From Sphingomonas daechungensis (lineage in GTDB: Bacteria; Pseudomonadota; Alphaproteobacteria; Sphingomonadales; Sphingomonadaceae), in the NCBI RefSeq assembly GCF_014489495.1, contig NZ_CP060780.1:620001-684000 (forward strand): 64,000 nucleotides of DNA, in the 5' to 3' direction. Below are positions 9,692 to 19,457 of this stretch, in pieces; position 1 is the first letter of the stretch, and every line of letters starts with the position of its first letter. A model generated the notes under the pieces. That model searched no databases, was not told the DNA's origin, and saw nothing but the letters and a program-made list of their open reading frames with translations. The translations under genes were made by a program, and so were the position numbers.

Positions 9692-10168
9692 TCAGTGCGT
9701 CGGCAAATGCTTTTTCAGGAGCCGGTACTCGTGCACAGCCAGCGCAATCACGAACGCGTCGAGGACCGAAAGCAGGAGCAGGCCGACGTCCTGCGTGAAG
9801 CTGTAGCGGTAGAGCTGGTAGACGATGAATGCGCTGAACACGACGAAGCAGGCCGGATAGGCCCACAGCTTCTCGCGCAGGAGGCCGATCACCACTGCCA
9901 GCTTCAGCAGACCATGGGTGAACAGATAGAAGGCGTAGAAATGCTGGGTTTCCAGCGAGAAGCTATGCGCGAGCTTCATTGCCGTGCTCGCCACCCAGTC
10001 CTGCGGGTCCTGAAGCCGCTCCTCGGTAATGAACCGGCTGAGGAAGTTGATGATCGAATCGTGAGCCACGAGATAAAGGGCGATGCCGCTGGCCATTTCC
10101 ACGAGCGCGTAGAAGCCCTTAAGGCCCACGGTCAGTACGAACAGGCCATGAATCCGGCGCTCTTTCAT
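9692..10168 (-). CDS. DUF2127 family inner-membrane protein
   Basis: About 158 residues, starting KERRIHGLFVLTVGLKGFYAL, with four predicted membrane segments (VGLKGFYALVEMASGIALYL, YAFYLFTHGLLKLAVVIGLL, AYPACFVVFSAFIVYQLY, VGLLLLSVLDAFVIALAVHE). The HGLLKLAVVIGLL motif is typical of DUF2127. Function unknown. A TTG start 15 codons upstream is possible; the ATG near 10168 fits the family start better. Confidence 0.8.
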   Translation of the reverse strand: MKERRIHGLFVLTVGLKGFYALVEMASGIALYLVAHDSIINFLSRFITEERLQDPQDWVASTAMKLAHSFSLETQHFYAFYLFTHGLLKLAVVIGLLREKLWAYPACFVVFSAFIVYQLYRYSFTQDVGLLLLSVLDAFVIALAVHEYRLLKKHLPTH

Positions 10169-10352
10169 GGCCGCGGCGGCTACACGGGCCGACGCTTGAC
10201 TTGAAGCCCCCAAATCCTATTTCGCACCTATCCCGATCCACCGGTTCCGGCGGCGCATTCGTGCGCGCGTCGGTTTTTCGTTTGGAAACAGGGCTTTTCT
10301 AGCGACGAGATGGGGCGGTTGGCGCCCTGTGGAGCTTGAAGAAGGGTAGAGA

Positions 10353-10721
10353 ATGGCTCGTATTGCCGGGGTTAACATCCCCACCAACAAGCGCGTTGAA
10401 ATTGCGCTGACCTACATCCACGGCATTGGCCGCACGACGGCCAAGAAGATCGCGGCAGACCTGGGTATTGCTCCCGAGCGCCGTGTCCAGGACCTGACCG
10501 ACCAGGAAGTCCTGCACATCCGCGAGGCGATCGATCGCGATCAGACGGTCGAGGGCGACCTCCGCCGCCAGACTGCGATGAACATCAAGCGTCTTATGGA
10601 CCTCGCCTGCTACCGTGGCCTCCGCCACCGCAAGGGCCTTCCAGTCCGCGGCCAGCGCACGCACACCAATGCGCGCACCCGCAAGGGCAAGGCCAAGCCG
10701 ATCGCCGGAAAGAAGAAGTAA
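10353..10721 (+). CDS. rpsM: 30S ribosomal protein S13
   Basis: 122 residues: [19 protein letters not shown] at the N-terminus, with the helix-two-turn-helix and basic tail ([19 protein letters not shown]) of S13, which contacts 16S rRNA and the P-site tRNA. It is preceded by GAAGGGTAGAGA as ribosome site and is first of a rpsM-rpsK-rpoA transcript. No frame errors. Confidence 0.99.
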   Translation: MARIAGVNIPTNKRVEIALTYIHGIGRTTAKKIAADLGIAPERRVQDLTDQEVLHIREAIDRDQTVEGDLRRQTAMNIKRLMDLACYRGLRHRKGLPVRGQRTHTNARTRKGKAKPIAGKKK

Positions 10722-10731
10722 TAGCAGCAGC

Positions 10732-10749
10732 GACCGTCCGGGGACGGTT
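10732..10749 (+). other. intercistronic hairpin between rpsM and rpsK
   Basis: ACCGTCC (10733-10739) pairs with GGACGGT (10742-10748) around a 2-nt loop, or a larger loop if the stem opens. No U tract follows, so processing or translational pausing is more likely than termination. Confidence 0.4.
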
Positions 10750-10828
10750 GCGCCGCTATTACTCCGCCGGATGGCGAGTTGAGCGAGGCGCGACGCCCCA
10801 GCACGACTTTTGAAGGATGTAAGAACGA

Positions 10829-11218
10829 ATGGCCCAGGCACCGCAGCGTCTCCGTAGGCGGGAACGCAAAAACATCACCAGCGGCGTGGCACACGTGAAC
10901 GCCAGCTTTAACAACACCATGATCACCATCACCGACGCGCAGGGCAATGCGATTGCCTGGTCGAGCGCCGGAATGATGGGCTTCAAGGGCAGCCGCAAGT
11001 CGACGCCGTACGCGGCGCAGGTTGCCGCCGAAGATGCGGGCAAGAAGGCCGCCGAGCACGGCGTCCGCACGCTCGAGGTCGAGGTCAAGGGTCCAGGTTC
11101 GGGCCGCGAGAGCGCCCTTCGCGCACTCCAGGCGGTCGGATTCACAATCACTTCGATCCGCGACGTCACGCCGATCCCGCACAACGGCGTCCGTCCGAGC
11201 AAGCGCCGCCGCGTCTGA
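10829..11218 (+). CDS. rpsK: 30S ribosomal protein S11
   Basis: 129 residues with the S11 pattern: [36 protein letters not shown] and the C-terminal [20 protein letters not shown]. Binds 16S rRNA in the platform. The start is fixed by GAAGGATGTAAGA upstream. Lies between rpsM and rpoA as in most bacteria. Confidence 0.99.
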   Translation: MAQAPQRLRRRERKNITSGVAHVNASFNNTMITITDAQGNAIAWSSAGMMGFKGSRKSTPYAAQVAAEDAGKKAAEHGVRTLEVEVKGPGSGRESALRALQAVGFTITSIRDVTPIPHNGVRPSKRRRV

Positions 11219-11234
11219 CGCGGCCACTGCCGTC

Positions 11235-11270
11235 GCCGCCGGGTCGAAATCCGGCGGCAGTTTGAATTTT
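11235..11270 (+). terminator. hairpin with T-rich tail between rpsK and rpoA (possible attenuator)
   Basis: GCCGCCGG (11235-11242) and CCGGCGGC (11251-11258) form a perfect 8-bp stem with an 8-nt loop, followed by AGTTTGAATTTT. It has terminator shape but lies inside the ribosomal operon, so partial read-through control of rpoA is a reasonable guess. Confidence 0.4.
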
Positions 11271-11313
11271 ACGGGCGGGACTCCCACCTCCCCGCCCAGG
11301 CTAGGGAAGAAAC

Positions 11314-12384
11314 ATGGCCGTCAACGCGAAGAACTGGCAGGAACTCAAGAAGCCGAACGCGCTGGAGCGCAAGCAGGGCTCGGGCGACGCTCGCCGCCGC
11401 GCCGTTTTCGTCGCCGAACCGCTGGAGCGCGGTTTCGGAATGACGCTCGGCAACTCGCTGCGCCGCGTCCTTCTGTCGTCGCTTCAGGGCGCGGCAGTCA
11501 CCTCGATCAAGATCGAAGGCGTGCTGCACGAATTCTCGAGCCTCGCGGGTGTCCGCGAGGATGTCACCGACATCGTGCTCAACGTGAAGCAGATCGCGCT
11601 CAAGATGGAAGGCGAAGGCCCGAAGCGTCTGGCGCTGTCCGCGACCGGCCCGGCGGAAGTCACCGCGGGCATGATCCAGGCGACCGGCGACATTGAAGTC
11701 ACCAACCCGGATCTCGTCATCTGCCACCTCGACGATGGCGCGACGCTCAACATGGAACTGACGGTCGACATCGGTAAGGGCTACGTCCCCGCCGCCGCCA
11801 ATCGTCCCGCCGACGCGCCGATCGGCCTCATCCCGGTCGACGCGCTGTACAGCCCGGTCCGCCAGGTTGCGTACAAGGTCGAGAACACCCGCGTCGGACA
11901 GGAGCTCGACTACGACAAGCTCAACCTGACGATCGAGACCGACGGCACGGTGACCCCGGAAGACGCGCTGGCCTATGCGGCCCGCATCCTCCAGGACCAG
12001 CTGCAGCTGTTCGTCCACTTCGACGAGGGCCAGGTCCGTCAGGCCGCGCCATTGACCGCCGGCATTGCGGTCCCGTCGGCTGCCGAGACGACCACCGACA
12101 CCAACCAGCTCAACCGTTACCTCCTGAAGAAGGTCGACGAGCTGGAGCTTTCGGTCCGTTCGGCGAACTGCCTGAAGAACGACAACATCATCTACATCGG
12201 CGACCTGGTTCAGAAGACCGAGGCCGAGATGCTCCGTACGCCGAACTTCGGCCGCAAGAGCCTCAACGAGATCAAGGAAGTCCTTGCCTCGATGGGCCTG
12301 CGCCTCGGCATGGACATCCCGGGCTGGCCGCCGGAGAACATCGAAGAGATGGCGAAGAAGCTTGAGCAGGAAATGCTCGGCTAA
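11314..12384 (+). CDS. rpoA: RNA polymerase alpha subunit
   Basis: 356 residues, intact. The N-terminal dimerisation domain has [18 protein letters not shown] and the C-terminal alphaCTD has [16 protein letters not shown] and [16 protein letters not shown]. Scaffolds RNA polymerase assembly and contacts activators and UP elements. The usual next gene, rplQ, is not here: a terminator follows, and rplQ is found at 36.4-36.8 kb on the other strand. Confidence 0.99.
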   Translation: MAVNAKNWQELKKPNALERKQGSGDARRRAVFVAEPLERGFGMTLGNSLRRVLLSSLQGAAVTSIKIEGVLHEFSSLAGVREDVTDIVLNVKQIALKMEGEGPKRLALSATGPAEVTAGMIQATGDIEVTNPDLVICHLDDGATLNMELTVDIGKGYVPAAANRPADAPIGLIPVDALYSPVRQVAYKVENTRVGQELDYDKLNLTIETDGTVTPEDALAYAARILQDQLQLFVHFDEGQVRQAAPLTAGIAVPSAAETTTDTNQLNRYLLKKVDELELSVRSANCLKNDNIIYIGDLVQKTEAEMLRTPNFGRKSLNEIKEVLASMGLRLGMDIPGWPPENIEEMAKKLEQEMLG

Positions 12385-12411
12385 TCACGCCGGACTTCGC
12401 TGGAAATAAGA

Positions 12412-12439
12412 GGGCCGTCCCGCTGGGGCGGCCCTTTTC
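12412..12439 (+). terminator. rho-independent terminator after rpoA
   Basis: GGGCCGTCCC (12412-12421) pairs with GGGGCGGCCC (12425-12434) with a 3-nt loop and is followed by TTTTCTTGTT. It closes the rpsM-rpsK-rpoA transcript only 4 nt before the convergent glycosyltransferase stop. Confidence 0.9.
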
Positions 12440-12442
12440 TTG

Positions 12443-13435
12443 TTAACCGACGTCGAAGCAAGGGCGGACACGGGCGCCATAAAGGCGCCAGCGCAGTCCT
12501 CGCCAAAGTCGCAGTATTGACGGCCCAAGTCGGGCGGGACGAGACGGCAAATGAACTTCGGCCTGCGCTTCGAACCAGGCGTGCAAAGCCGGCAATTCCC
12601 TCTTCAAGCGCTCGAGCGCTGACGTTCTGAAGGGCTCATCCAACGACTTGGAATAATGGATGACCGACGCGCCCTGCATCGGCGGGGTCGCGTCCTGTCC
12701 GCTGATGAACCCCTGGAAGAACATGCAATGCTCAGTCTGACTCAGGTGGCGCCATGGCAAGTTCAGCCTCAGAACGACCGGCGTCAGGATCACTTGGTCA
12801 GCGAAGTGAAATGCCCCATTGGACTGCGCGATCCGGCTTCCGAGCAGCCGGGAGAATGCCGATGCGTACGCCTGAGCGAACCCGCTGCCCTTCCGCCAAG
12901 CGAACAGGCCGGAATTGAAGTACATGCGTTGCTCAGGACGACCGTCCTCACGATCGACCCAGGGAACGCTCTCAAACTTGAGGCCGAACAGGTCGCAGAC
13001 CTTCTGCCAATATGCGATGTTAGCAGAGGAACCGCGTCGAATAGCCGGCGGGAGCCATTCACTGCGAGCCGCAAAGTCCGCGCCACGAAGGTCGAAAGCC
13101 ATCGGTTCGGCCGCGAACAGTATGTCGCTGTCGGCCCATACGATCGTATCCGTATTCGCCCTTCGCTCCGCGACGCTGACGGCGGCCACCTTGTTGGCAT
13201 ATCCGAGCCAGGGCGAGGGGTTGTCTCCCGACGCCTTGATGACTTGAACTCCTAGCGAAACTAGCTCCTCTTGCGTTTCCGCTTTCAATGGCGCCCCTGC
13301 CCGGCCGACGACTGCAATCGCTGGGATGTGGGCATACTTGCCGCCAAAGTACCGCAGCGAGCGGATCATCAGAAGCGTCTGGGTCTCCAGCCGGCCTGCC
13401 TCGATGCAGCAGACCAGCGTCACTTCGGGCGTCAT
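12443..13435 (-). CDS. putative glycosyltransferase (GT-A-like fold)
   Basis: About 330 residues. The start MTPEVTLVCC (13435) overlaps the stop of the GT25 gene upstream (ATGA). It shows a GT-A nucleotide-sugar pattern: N-terminal beta strand, ANKVAAVSVAERR, the metal-binding-like IVWADSDILF (D-x-D) near residue ~100, and an aromatic acceptor region (VPWVDREDGRPEQRMYFNSG). No exact family assigned. Pairing with a GT25 enzyme suggests a role in surface polysaccharide or LPS-core decoration (inference). Confidence 0.6.
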   Translation of the reverse strand: MTPEVTLVCCIEAGRLETQTLLMIRSLRYFGGKYAHIPAIAVVGRAGAPLKAETQEELVSLGVQVIKASGDNPSPWLGYANKVAAVSVAERRANTDTIVWADSDILFAAEPMAFDLRGADFAARSEWLPPAIRRGSSANIAYWQKVCDLFGLKFESVPWVDREDGRPEQRMYFNSGLFAWRKGSGFAQAYASAFSRLLGSRIAQSNGAFHFADQVILTPVVLRLNLPWRHLSQTEHCMFFQGFISGQDATPPMQGASVIHYSKSLDEPFRTSALERLKRELPALHAWFEAQAEVHLPSRPARLGPSILRLWRGLRWRLYGARVRPCFDVG

Positions 13436-14103
13436 CTTGCGGCGAGGGTCTTGAAACGTCGTGCAACGCTCAATGGCGTGCGAAGAAATGAGATCTGGTC
13501 CAGGCGGCCCGGCGTCACGTCGGATCGTGAGGACCTCTGAAACGAAAGATTGGCAAACACTGTCGTGAGCTCCGGGTGGGCGCGCCGGAACCAAACGTAC
13601 GCTCCGTCGATCCCCGGCTTGACCGCAGGGTCAAATCCCGGCTCGGTCATAGCCTTGGGATCGGCTGGCGCGGCAAGAAAGGCGGCTAGATAGCTATCGA
13701 GCAGTTGAACGGCACGGCGGCTGAAGCCCATACAATGCGAGCCGACGACATAGTCGCCGTCCTCCGCCAGCTCGTTCCATCCGCCGTAGAAGATATCGCA
13801 GTCCGGAACCTCGTAAGTTCCGGCTTCAGGAAGGAAAGAGCAGTCATCCTCAAGGATCAAGAGACTTTCCTTGGCCCGCGCCGCTTCCCGTACGGCCCGC
13901 GCGTGGCTTTGAAAACAACCATGTGCGCCGATGCTGATAAACGGGCCTGAAACGACAGGGCGCGAGGCGACCAGGAAATCCGATTCGTCGGGAGTCCAGC
14001 CGAGTGGCCGAAGGTCCCGCTTGATCTCACGCTTGCGGTCGGGCCGGTCCGCGAGGTTGATCACTCGAACGCGATCGAAGAATGTGAAGACGCTGGATTG
14101 CAC
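13432..14103 (-). CDS. glycosyltransferase family 25 (LPS-type)
   Basis: GT25 signature: RVRVINLADRPDRKREI at the N-terminus, GAHGCFQSHARAV and LLILEDDCSF (E-D-D catalytic/metal segment). Transfers a hexose to LPS or a related acceptor in this family. A GTG at 14103 has GGGGGAG seven nt upstream and is my preferred start; an ATG at 14142 adds 13 residues with no good ribosome site. It overlaps the next glycosyltransferase by 4 nt. Confidence 0.8.
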   Translation of the reverse strand: MQSSVFTFFDRVRVINLADRPDRKREIKRDLRPLGWTPDESDFLVASRPVVSGPFISIGAHGCFQSHARAVREAARAKESLLILEDDCSFLPEAGTYEVPDCDIFYGGWNELAEDGDYVVGSHCMGFSRRAVQLLDSYLAAFLAAPADPKAMTEPGFDPAVKPGIDGAYVWFRRAHPELTTVFANLSFQRSSRSDVTPGRLDQISFLRTPLSVARRFKTLAAR

Positions 14104-14385
14104 GGGCAAACTCCCCCAATGCCGTAAACTAACGGTTAACACGAATTAACAAACTGCGCTATTAATATCTGGAACTAAGGCTAGCCCCGCTCACCACCCC
14201 ACCCAAAAGAGAGCGCAATCCTCGTGATCGCCATCAGGGTCGCCGCAATGTCGGCAGGCATCGGCGGAGGGTAACAACCAACGCAAGAATTTACGCAACA
14301 TCTCTAAGCCAAGTCTCGACTGGTCGCGGCCACTATCACCCGCTTCGAACAGCGACTAGTCATCGCACTGGGAAAAGGAGCCGAA

Positions 14386-14565
14386 ATGGCGGAGCGATTT
14401 GAGCGGCATCGGCAGCCGTGGAAGCCGGAGGAACTCGCGAAGTTGCGGACGCTCGCGGCGAAGGGGATGGCGCTGAAGCAGCTCGCGAAGGCGCTGACCC
14501 GCAGTGAAGAGTCCATCAAGCAGAGGGCCAAGGAAGACGGGCTGAAGATCGTAAAATTGCGCTGA
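14386..14565 (+). CDS. small basic helix-turn-helix-like protein, 59 aa
   Basis: Begins MAERFERHRQPWKPEELAKL; the pattern W-x-x-E-E-L-x-K-L, then LAAKGMALKQLAKALTRSEE and KQRAKEDGLKI, looks like a compact SANT/HTH fold found in many small alphaproteobacterial proteins. Strong ribosome site (AAAGGAG, 8 nt). DNA binding is inferred, not shown. Confidence 0.6.
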   Translation: MAERFERHRQPWKPEELAKLRTLAAKGMALKQLAKALTRSEESIKQRAKEDGLKIVKLR

Positions 14566-14578
14566 AGGGGGATCGCAT

Positions 14579-15057
14579 ATGAGGAGCGTGCTCGTGCTTG
14601 CGTTGGCAGTTTGCGCACAGGGCGCGGCCGCCCAGACAGTCGCCGGATCGGCCGCGTCCACCCGGGCCCCGCGGGAAATCCGGTCACTGTCGAATCCTAT
14701 TATCGCGCCAAGTGGGGCAGCGCGGAGGAGTTCAAAAAACTCTACCGCAAAAATGAAGCATCGATGCTGATCGAGATGCAGCGGCAAGGCTTCATCAAGG
14801 AGCTCCGCTTCGACGAGCCGTTCACGCACATCCCGGGCGACAACCGGTGGGATATTCGCGCGACCATTGTTTACCGGGATGCGCCGGCGGCGGTGGAGCT
14901 CGGCGGCGCCTGGGACGAGGCATGGGAGGCCACGAGTAAGCGCCTGCGGCCCGACAAGAAGGTCCTCGACGCAGAAGAGAAGCGGCGGTTCGAGCTACTC
15001 GAAGATCATTGGGACATCATCGTGTCGTCGTTCGACCCGAAGCCCTCATCGCCCTAA
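14579..15057 (+). CDS. secreted hypothetical protein (one frame break)
   Basis: Signal peptide RSVLVLALAVCAQGAAAQ with a likely cut after AAAQ. After restoring one base in the CCCGGGCCCC stretch (14661-14670) the protein continues GNPVTVESYYRAKWGSAEEF to the end, about 159 residues. The mature part is helical and charged. It resembles uncharacterised sphingomonad periplasmic proteins; function unknown. Its end overlaps argR (convergent) by 12 bp. Confidence 0.7.
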
Positions 15058-15506
15058 ATCCCGTAGCGTCGCCGCGAGCGTGACCGCGTCAGCCGCGCTT
15101 CGGCAAGCCGCGAAAATCGTGTCGTCACCGCAGATGGTGCCGACGATCTCCGGAAACGGCGATTCATCGAGCGCCACTCCGACGAGATGCCCGGTGCCCG
15201 GCGGCGTCTTGAGGACGACGATCGTTGCAGCAACGTCGATCGTGTGGACCCAGTCGTGCAGAACCGCGGCGAGCCGAGACGGCGAGCCGCCATTCGCCCC
15301 GTGCGGTCGGGGAGCGCATAACTCGTAACTCCGTCACGGCGGACCTTGAGCGCGCCGAGCTGCTCGAGGTCGCGGGAGACGGTCGCCTGGGTCACCTCGA
15401 AGCCGAGGCTCACGAGGCGCGACGCAACCTCCTCCTGACTTGCGAGCGCATGCTCACGGATCAGTTCGGCGATGGCCTTCTGCCGGCGCTCCTTCAATTC
15501 GGTCAT
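15046..15506 (-). CDS. argR: arginine repressor ArgR (one frame break)
   Basis: Arginine-responsive repressor and activator. N-terminal winged helix: RRQKAIAELI, ALASQEEVASRL, VTQATVSRDLEQLGALKV. After restoring one base in the run 15297-15300 the C-terminal hexamerisation/arginine-binding domain appears: LHDWVHTIDVAATIVVLKTP, GHLVGVALDE and IVGTICGDDTIF (GT-x-x-GDDT is the arginine-binding loop). Divergent from argC with a palindromic site between them. ArgR is not usual in alphaproteobacteria, which makes this locus notable. Confidence 0.93.
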
Positions 15507-15514
15507 CTGAATGT

Positions 15515-15545
15515 CTATGCATTAACTTGCATATTTATGCAAATG
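15515..15545. promoter_or_regulatory. putative ArgR operator between argR and argC
   Basis: TGCATATTTATGCA (15528-15541) has 6-bp arms around 2 nt. It is preceded by ATGCATTAA (15517) and followed by ATGCG. This AT-rich run of three ATGCA-like half-sites in otherwise GC-rich DNA resembles an ARG box pair and lies where both divergent promoters should be. Confidence 0.6.
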
Positions 15546-15565
15546 CGTGAATAGCGCCGTCCCTC

Positions 15566-16570
15566 ATGATTCGAACGGCCATCCTTGGAGCCTCGGGCTA
15601 TGTCGGCGGCGAATTGCTGCGGCTTCTTGCTGCTCACCCCGAGCTGCGAGCAACGAAGGTGTTCGGTGAGAGCAAGGCTGGGCGTCCGGTAGCGGAGACG
15701 CATCCGCACCTCGCGGCGGCTTATGCAGGATCGTTCGCGAAGTTCGACGAGACTGCGCTGGCGAACGTGGACCTGGTCTTCGCCGCTTTGCCTCACGGGC
15801 ATAGTCAGGCGATCGCGCAGGCTATTCTCGATCGCGGAATCCCGTTCGTCGATCTCGGCGCGGACTTCCGGCTCGACGACGCCGAAACCTACGAGCGCTG
15901 GTACGGCAATGCGCACGAGGCCCCGGCCCTGCTCGAAACGTTCGTGTACGGCATCCCGGAGCTGAACCGGGCGGCGATCCGTGGTGCGAAGGCGGTGGCT
16001 GCCGCCGGATGCTACGCCACGGCGGCGATCCTTGCGTTGAAGCCTCTGGTGGACAGCGGACTCGTCAACTCGGAGAGCTTGATCGTCGACGCCGCCTCCG
16101 GAGTCAGCGGAGCGGGCCGCGAGGCGAAGGAAGCGACCGGCTTCAGCACGGTCGACGGAAACTTCGCCGCCTACGGATTGCTCAGTCACCGTCATACGGC
16201 CGAAATGGAAATGGCGTTGGGAGCGACCGTACTGTTCACGCCCCACCTTGTCCCGATGACCCGCGGCATCCTCGCCACTTGCTACGGCGAGGCGACCGGC
16301 AGTGGCGATCCGCTGGAGGCGCTGAAGGGCGCCTACGCCGGTGAGCCGTTCGTGCACGTCACGGATGCTTCGCCCGCGACCAAATGGGTCTCTGGCTCCA
16401 ACGGTGTGCAGGTCACGGCGCGGTACGACGAGCGGACAGGACGTGTGCTCGCACTGTCCGCGATCGACAATCTCGGAAAGGGCGCGGCGGGCCAGATGGT
16501 CCAGTGCGCCAATCTCATGCTCGGCCTCGAGGAGACGGCCGGGCTCACTGCAATCGGAGTGTATCCATGA
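15566..16570 (+). CDS. argC: N-acetyl-gamma-glutamyl-phosphate reductase
   Basis: NADPH-dependent third step of arginine synthesis. 334 residues, intact: ILGASGYVGGELLRLL (dinucleotide fold), catalytic Cys in AAAGCYATAA, VDAASGVSGAGR, HRHTAEME and TPHLVPMTRGILATCY. The ending QCANLMLGLEETAGL recalls actinobacterial-type ArgC proteins as I remember them. The stop overlaps the argJ start (ATGA). Confidence 0.97.
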   Translation: MIRTAILGASGYVGGELLRLLAAHPELRATKVFGESKAGRPVAETHPHLAAAYAGSFAKFDETALANVDLVFAALPHGHSQAIAQAILDRGIPFVDLGADFRLDDAETYERWYGNAHEAPALLETFVYGIPELNRAAIRGAKAVAAAGCYATAAILALKPLVDSGLVNSESLIVDAASGVSGAGREAKEATGFSTVDGNFAAYGLLSHRHTAEMEMALGATVLFTPHLVPMTRGILATCYGEATGSGDPLEALKGAYAGEPFVHVTDASPATKWVSGSNGVQVTARYDERTGRVLALSAIDNLGKGAAGQMVQCANLMLGLEETAGLTAIGVYP

Positions 16571-17726
16571 GCGTAACCGCGGCCGAAGGCTTCGTCGCGG
16601 CCGGCTGCCACGCCGGCATCAAGAAGCGGCGCTTCGACATGGCGCTGCTGGCGACCGACGACCGCCAACCGGTCGCCTGCGCGGCCGTGTTCACGCAGAA
16701 CAAGTTTGCGGCGCCGCCGGTCGAGCTCGGCCGCAAGCTGCTCGAAGCGAATGGCGGCAAGGCGACGGCGGTGATCGTGAATTCCGGCAACGCCAATGCT
16801 GGCACCGGCGCGTCGGGCTACAAGGACGCGCAGCTCATGGGCACGGCTGCGGGCGACGCGCTCGGCGTGGACGCGAGCCAGGTTCTGGTCTGCTCGACGG
16901 GCATCATCGGTACGCCGCTGCCGATGGAGCCGATCCTCCATGCGACGCCGAAGCTCGCCAAGAAGCTGTCGGTCGAAGGTGGCCATGACGCGGCTCGCGG
17001 CATCCTCACCACCGACCACAAGCCGAAGGAGGTCCTGATCAAGGGAGCGACCTTCACGCTCGGCGGTATGGCCAAGGGATGCGGCATGATCGCGCCGAAC
17101 ATGGCGACGATGCTCGCGTTCCTGACCACCGATGCCGACGTTCCGCGAGAGCTGATCCAGAAGGTGCTGCGCTCGGCCTCCGACGCGACGTTCAACACGC
17201 TGAACGTCGACGGCGCGACCTCGACCAACGACACGGCGATGGTGCTGGCGTCGGGCAAGCGCGGGAAGGCCAGCCACGAAGAGTTCGGCAATGCGCTTCT
17301 AGCCGCCTGCGAGGACCTGACCATGCAGATGGCGCGCGATGCCGAAGGCATGACGCGGATCGCTCGACTGGTCGTCACCGGCGCGGCCAACGACAATGAA
17401 GCGAAGATCGCGGCGAAGAACATCGTCGAGAACAACCTCGTGAAGTGCAGCTGGTACGGCGGCGATCCTTATTGGGACGGCTCATGGCGGCTGCAGGTTC
17501 GGCCGGCGTCGAGCTGGACGTCGCCAAGTCGCGGGTCGCGTACGGCGGAATCATTGTCGCCAAGGGCGGTGCGGGTATCGCCCATGACGGCGTCGCGCTC
17601 GCCCGGCACATGATGGGCGACGAGGTCCAGATCGAGGTCCACCTCGGCGCGGGCAAGGCATCCGCGAAGATGATCGGGATCGACCTCGGCCCGGCTACAT
17701 CAAAGAAAACAGCAAGACGTCATGAC
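16567..17726 (+). CDS. argJ: ornithine acetyltransferase / N-acetylglutamate synthase (two frame breaks)
   Basis: Recycles the acetyl group from acetylornithine to glutamate. Starts MSVTAAEGFVAAGCHAGIK. Shows NSGNANAGTG, CSTGIIGTPLPM, GGMAKGCGMIAPNMATML and the autocleavage site GATSTNDT, where the Thr becomes the N-terminal nucleophile of the beta chain. Bases are missing in runs 17474-17476 and near 17693; restored, the C-terminus reads DLGPGYIKENSKTS and stops at 17726. The stop overlaps argB (ATGA). Confidence 0.95.
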
Positions 17727-18587
17727 CCCGGAGAGACCGCGCACGTCCTCGTCGAGGCGCTGCCCTACATCCGGCAGTGGGCCGGCAAGTCGATCGTCGT
17801 GAAGCTCGGCGGGGCGGCGATCGATCGTGAGTCCGACCTCGCGCTGGCGCAAGACGTGCTCCTGCTTCGGAGCGTCGGCGTGCGCTGCGTGCTCGTCCAC
17901 GGCGGCGGGCCGCAGGTGGACACGATGCTCCGCCGCGTCGGCAAGGAGCCGGAGTTCCGTGACGGCCTTCGCGTCACTGATGAAGAGACGCTCGAGATCG
18001 TCCGCATGGTGCTGGTCGGCAAGATCAACCGCGACCTCGTCTCGACCATCAACAGCCAGGCCGGCGAAGAGCCGGTCGCGGTTGGCGTGTCGGGTGAAGA
18101 TGCGGGACTGCTGACGGTGACGCCCGCCGACGCCGCGCTTGGCTTCGTGGGAAATGTCACGGGCGTCCGCGCGGAACTGCTTCATCGCCTGCTCGACGAC
18201 GGCCTGACGCCGGTGGTTTCGACCATTGGCGCCAATGCCGCGGGTCAGCCGTACAACGTCAATGCGGACGAGGCCGCGCGGGCGATCGCGGTCGCGATGA
18301 AGGCGGAGAAGATCGTCTACCTGACCGCTGTTCCGGGCCTGCTCGAAAATCCGAAGGACGAGAGCACGCTCGTGCAGCGGCTCACCTCATCGGAGCTTCG
18401 CGAGCGGCTCAGCCATGAAAGCGTCGGGAAAGGCATGATCCCGAAGCTCAAGGCCTGTGCCGATGCGGTCGATCAGGGCGTCGGCGGTGCGCACATCATC
18501 GACGGCCGCGTACACCATTCGCTGCTGATCGAACTTCTGACCGACCATGGCGTCGGCACGATGGTCAAGCGGGAGGCGAACTGGTGA
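17723..18587 (+). CDS. argB: acetylglutamate kinase (one frame break)
   Basis: Phosphorylates N-acetylglutamate. Amino-acid kinase fold: SIVVKLGGAAID, VLVHGGGPQVDTMLRR, LVGKINRDLV, NVNADEAARAIAVAM. The ATG at 17723 overlaps the argJ stop but needs one base restored in the C run 17727-17730 to enter the main frame (MTPGETAHVLVEAL). About 288 residues. The end is coupled to argF through GTGA. Confidence 0.95.
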
Positions 18588-19444
18588 AGCATCTCCTCGC
18601 CATCCGCGACCTTTCGGCGGACGATCTCAACGCGATCCTCGCCTTGTCCGAAGCGCCGTACACGCACTCACTGCAGAACAAGGGCGTAGCGCTCTACTTC
18701 GAGAAGCCGAGCGCACGCACGCGTAACTCGATGGAGGTCGCCGCGGCGCAACTTGGCGGTCACCCCGTCTATTTGCAGCCGAACGAGCTTGGCATCGGCG
18801 AACGCGAGAGCGTCGAGGACGTTACCCGCACCCTCGCCTGCTACCACGCTGTCATCGCGGCGCGGGTGTTCGATCATGACCTGCTGGAGCAGATGGCTGC
18901 GCTCAATGCCGCGCCGGTGCTCAACATGCTGTCGGCGTCCGACCATCCTCTCCAGGCGCTCGCCGACTTGCTGACCATCAAGCAACTGACCGGCCGCATT
19001 GAGGGCGTGAAGATCGCCTTTGTCGGCGAGGCCAACAACGTCGCGCGTTCGCTGGCAGAGGGCTGCGCGCTGCTCGGCGCGACGCTCAATATCGCCAGCC
19101 CGCCCGGATACGGCTTTGCCGCACCTATGCTGGCCGTGAACCAGGTCGTCGATCCTGCTGAGGCGATGGATGGAGCGGACGTCGTCTACTCGGACGTATG
19201 GGTGTCGATGGGAGATGAAGACAGCGACGAGCGCCGAGAGGTGTTCGCGCCCTACCAGGTCAATGCCGGCCTAATGGCGAAAGCGCCAAACGCGCCGTTC
19301 CTGCACTGCCTCCCAGCCCGCCGCGGCGAGGAAGTCACCGCCGACGTGATCGACGGCCCCAATTCCGCGGTCTGGCGTCAGGCCGAGAACCGGATGCATA
19401 CGGCGCGCGGAGCGATGCTCTGGCTCACCGGCGCCACTGCCTGA
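18584..19444 (+). CDS. argF: ornithine carbamoyltransferase
   Basis: Makes citrulline from ornithine and carbamoyl phosphate. 286 residues, intact, GTG start inside the argB stop. Carbamoyl-phosphate loop [14 protein letters not shown] (S-x-R-T-R), [11 protein letters not shown], and ornithine/catalytic Cys in [11 protein letters not shown]. Shorter than many ArgF proteins (about 305-335). The style [20 protein letters not shown] resembles the actinobacterial group. No argD is seen nearby. Confidence 0.95.
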   Translation: MKHLLAIRDLSADDLNAILALSEAPYTHSLQNKGVALYFEKPSARTRNSMEVAAAQLGGHPVYLQPNELGIGERESVEDVTRTLACYHAVIAARVFDHDLLEQMAALNAAPVLNMLSASDHPLQALADLLTIKQLTGRIEGVKIAFVGEANNVARSLAEGCALLGATLNIASPPGYGFAAPMLAVNQVVDPAEAMDGADVVYSDVWVSMGDEDSDERREVFAPYQVNAGLMAKAPNAPFLHCLPARRGEEVTADVIDGPNSAVWRQAENRMHTARGAMLWLTGATA

Positions 19445-19457
19445 ATTTCGAGGAAGA

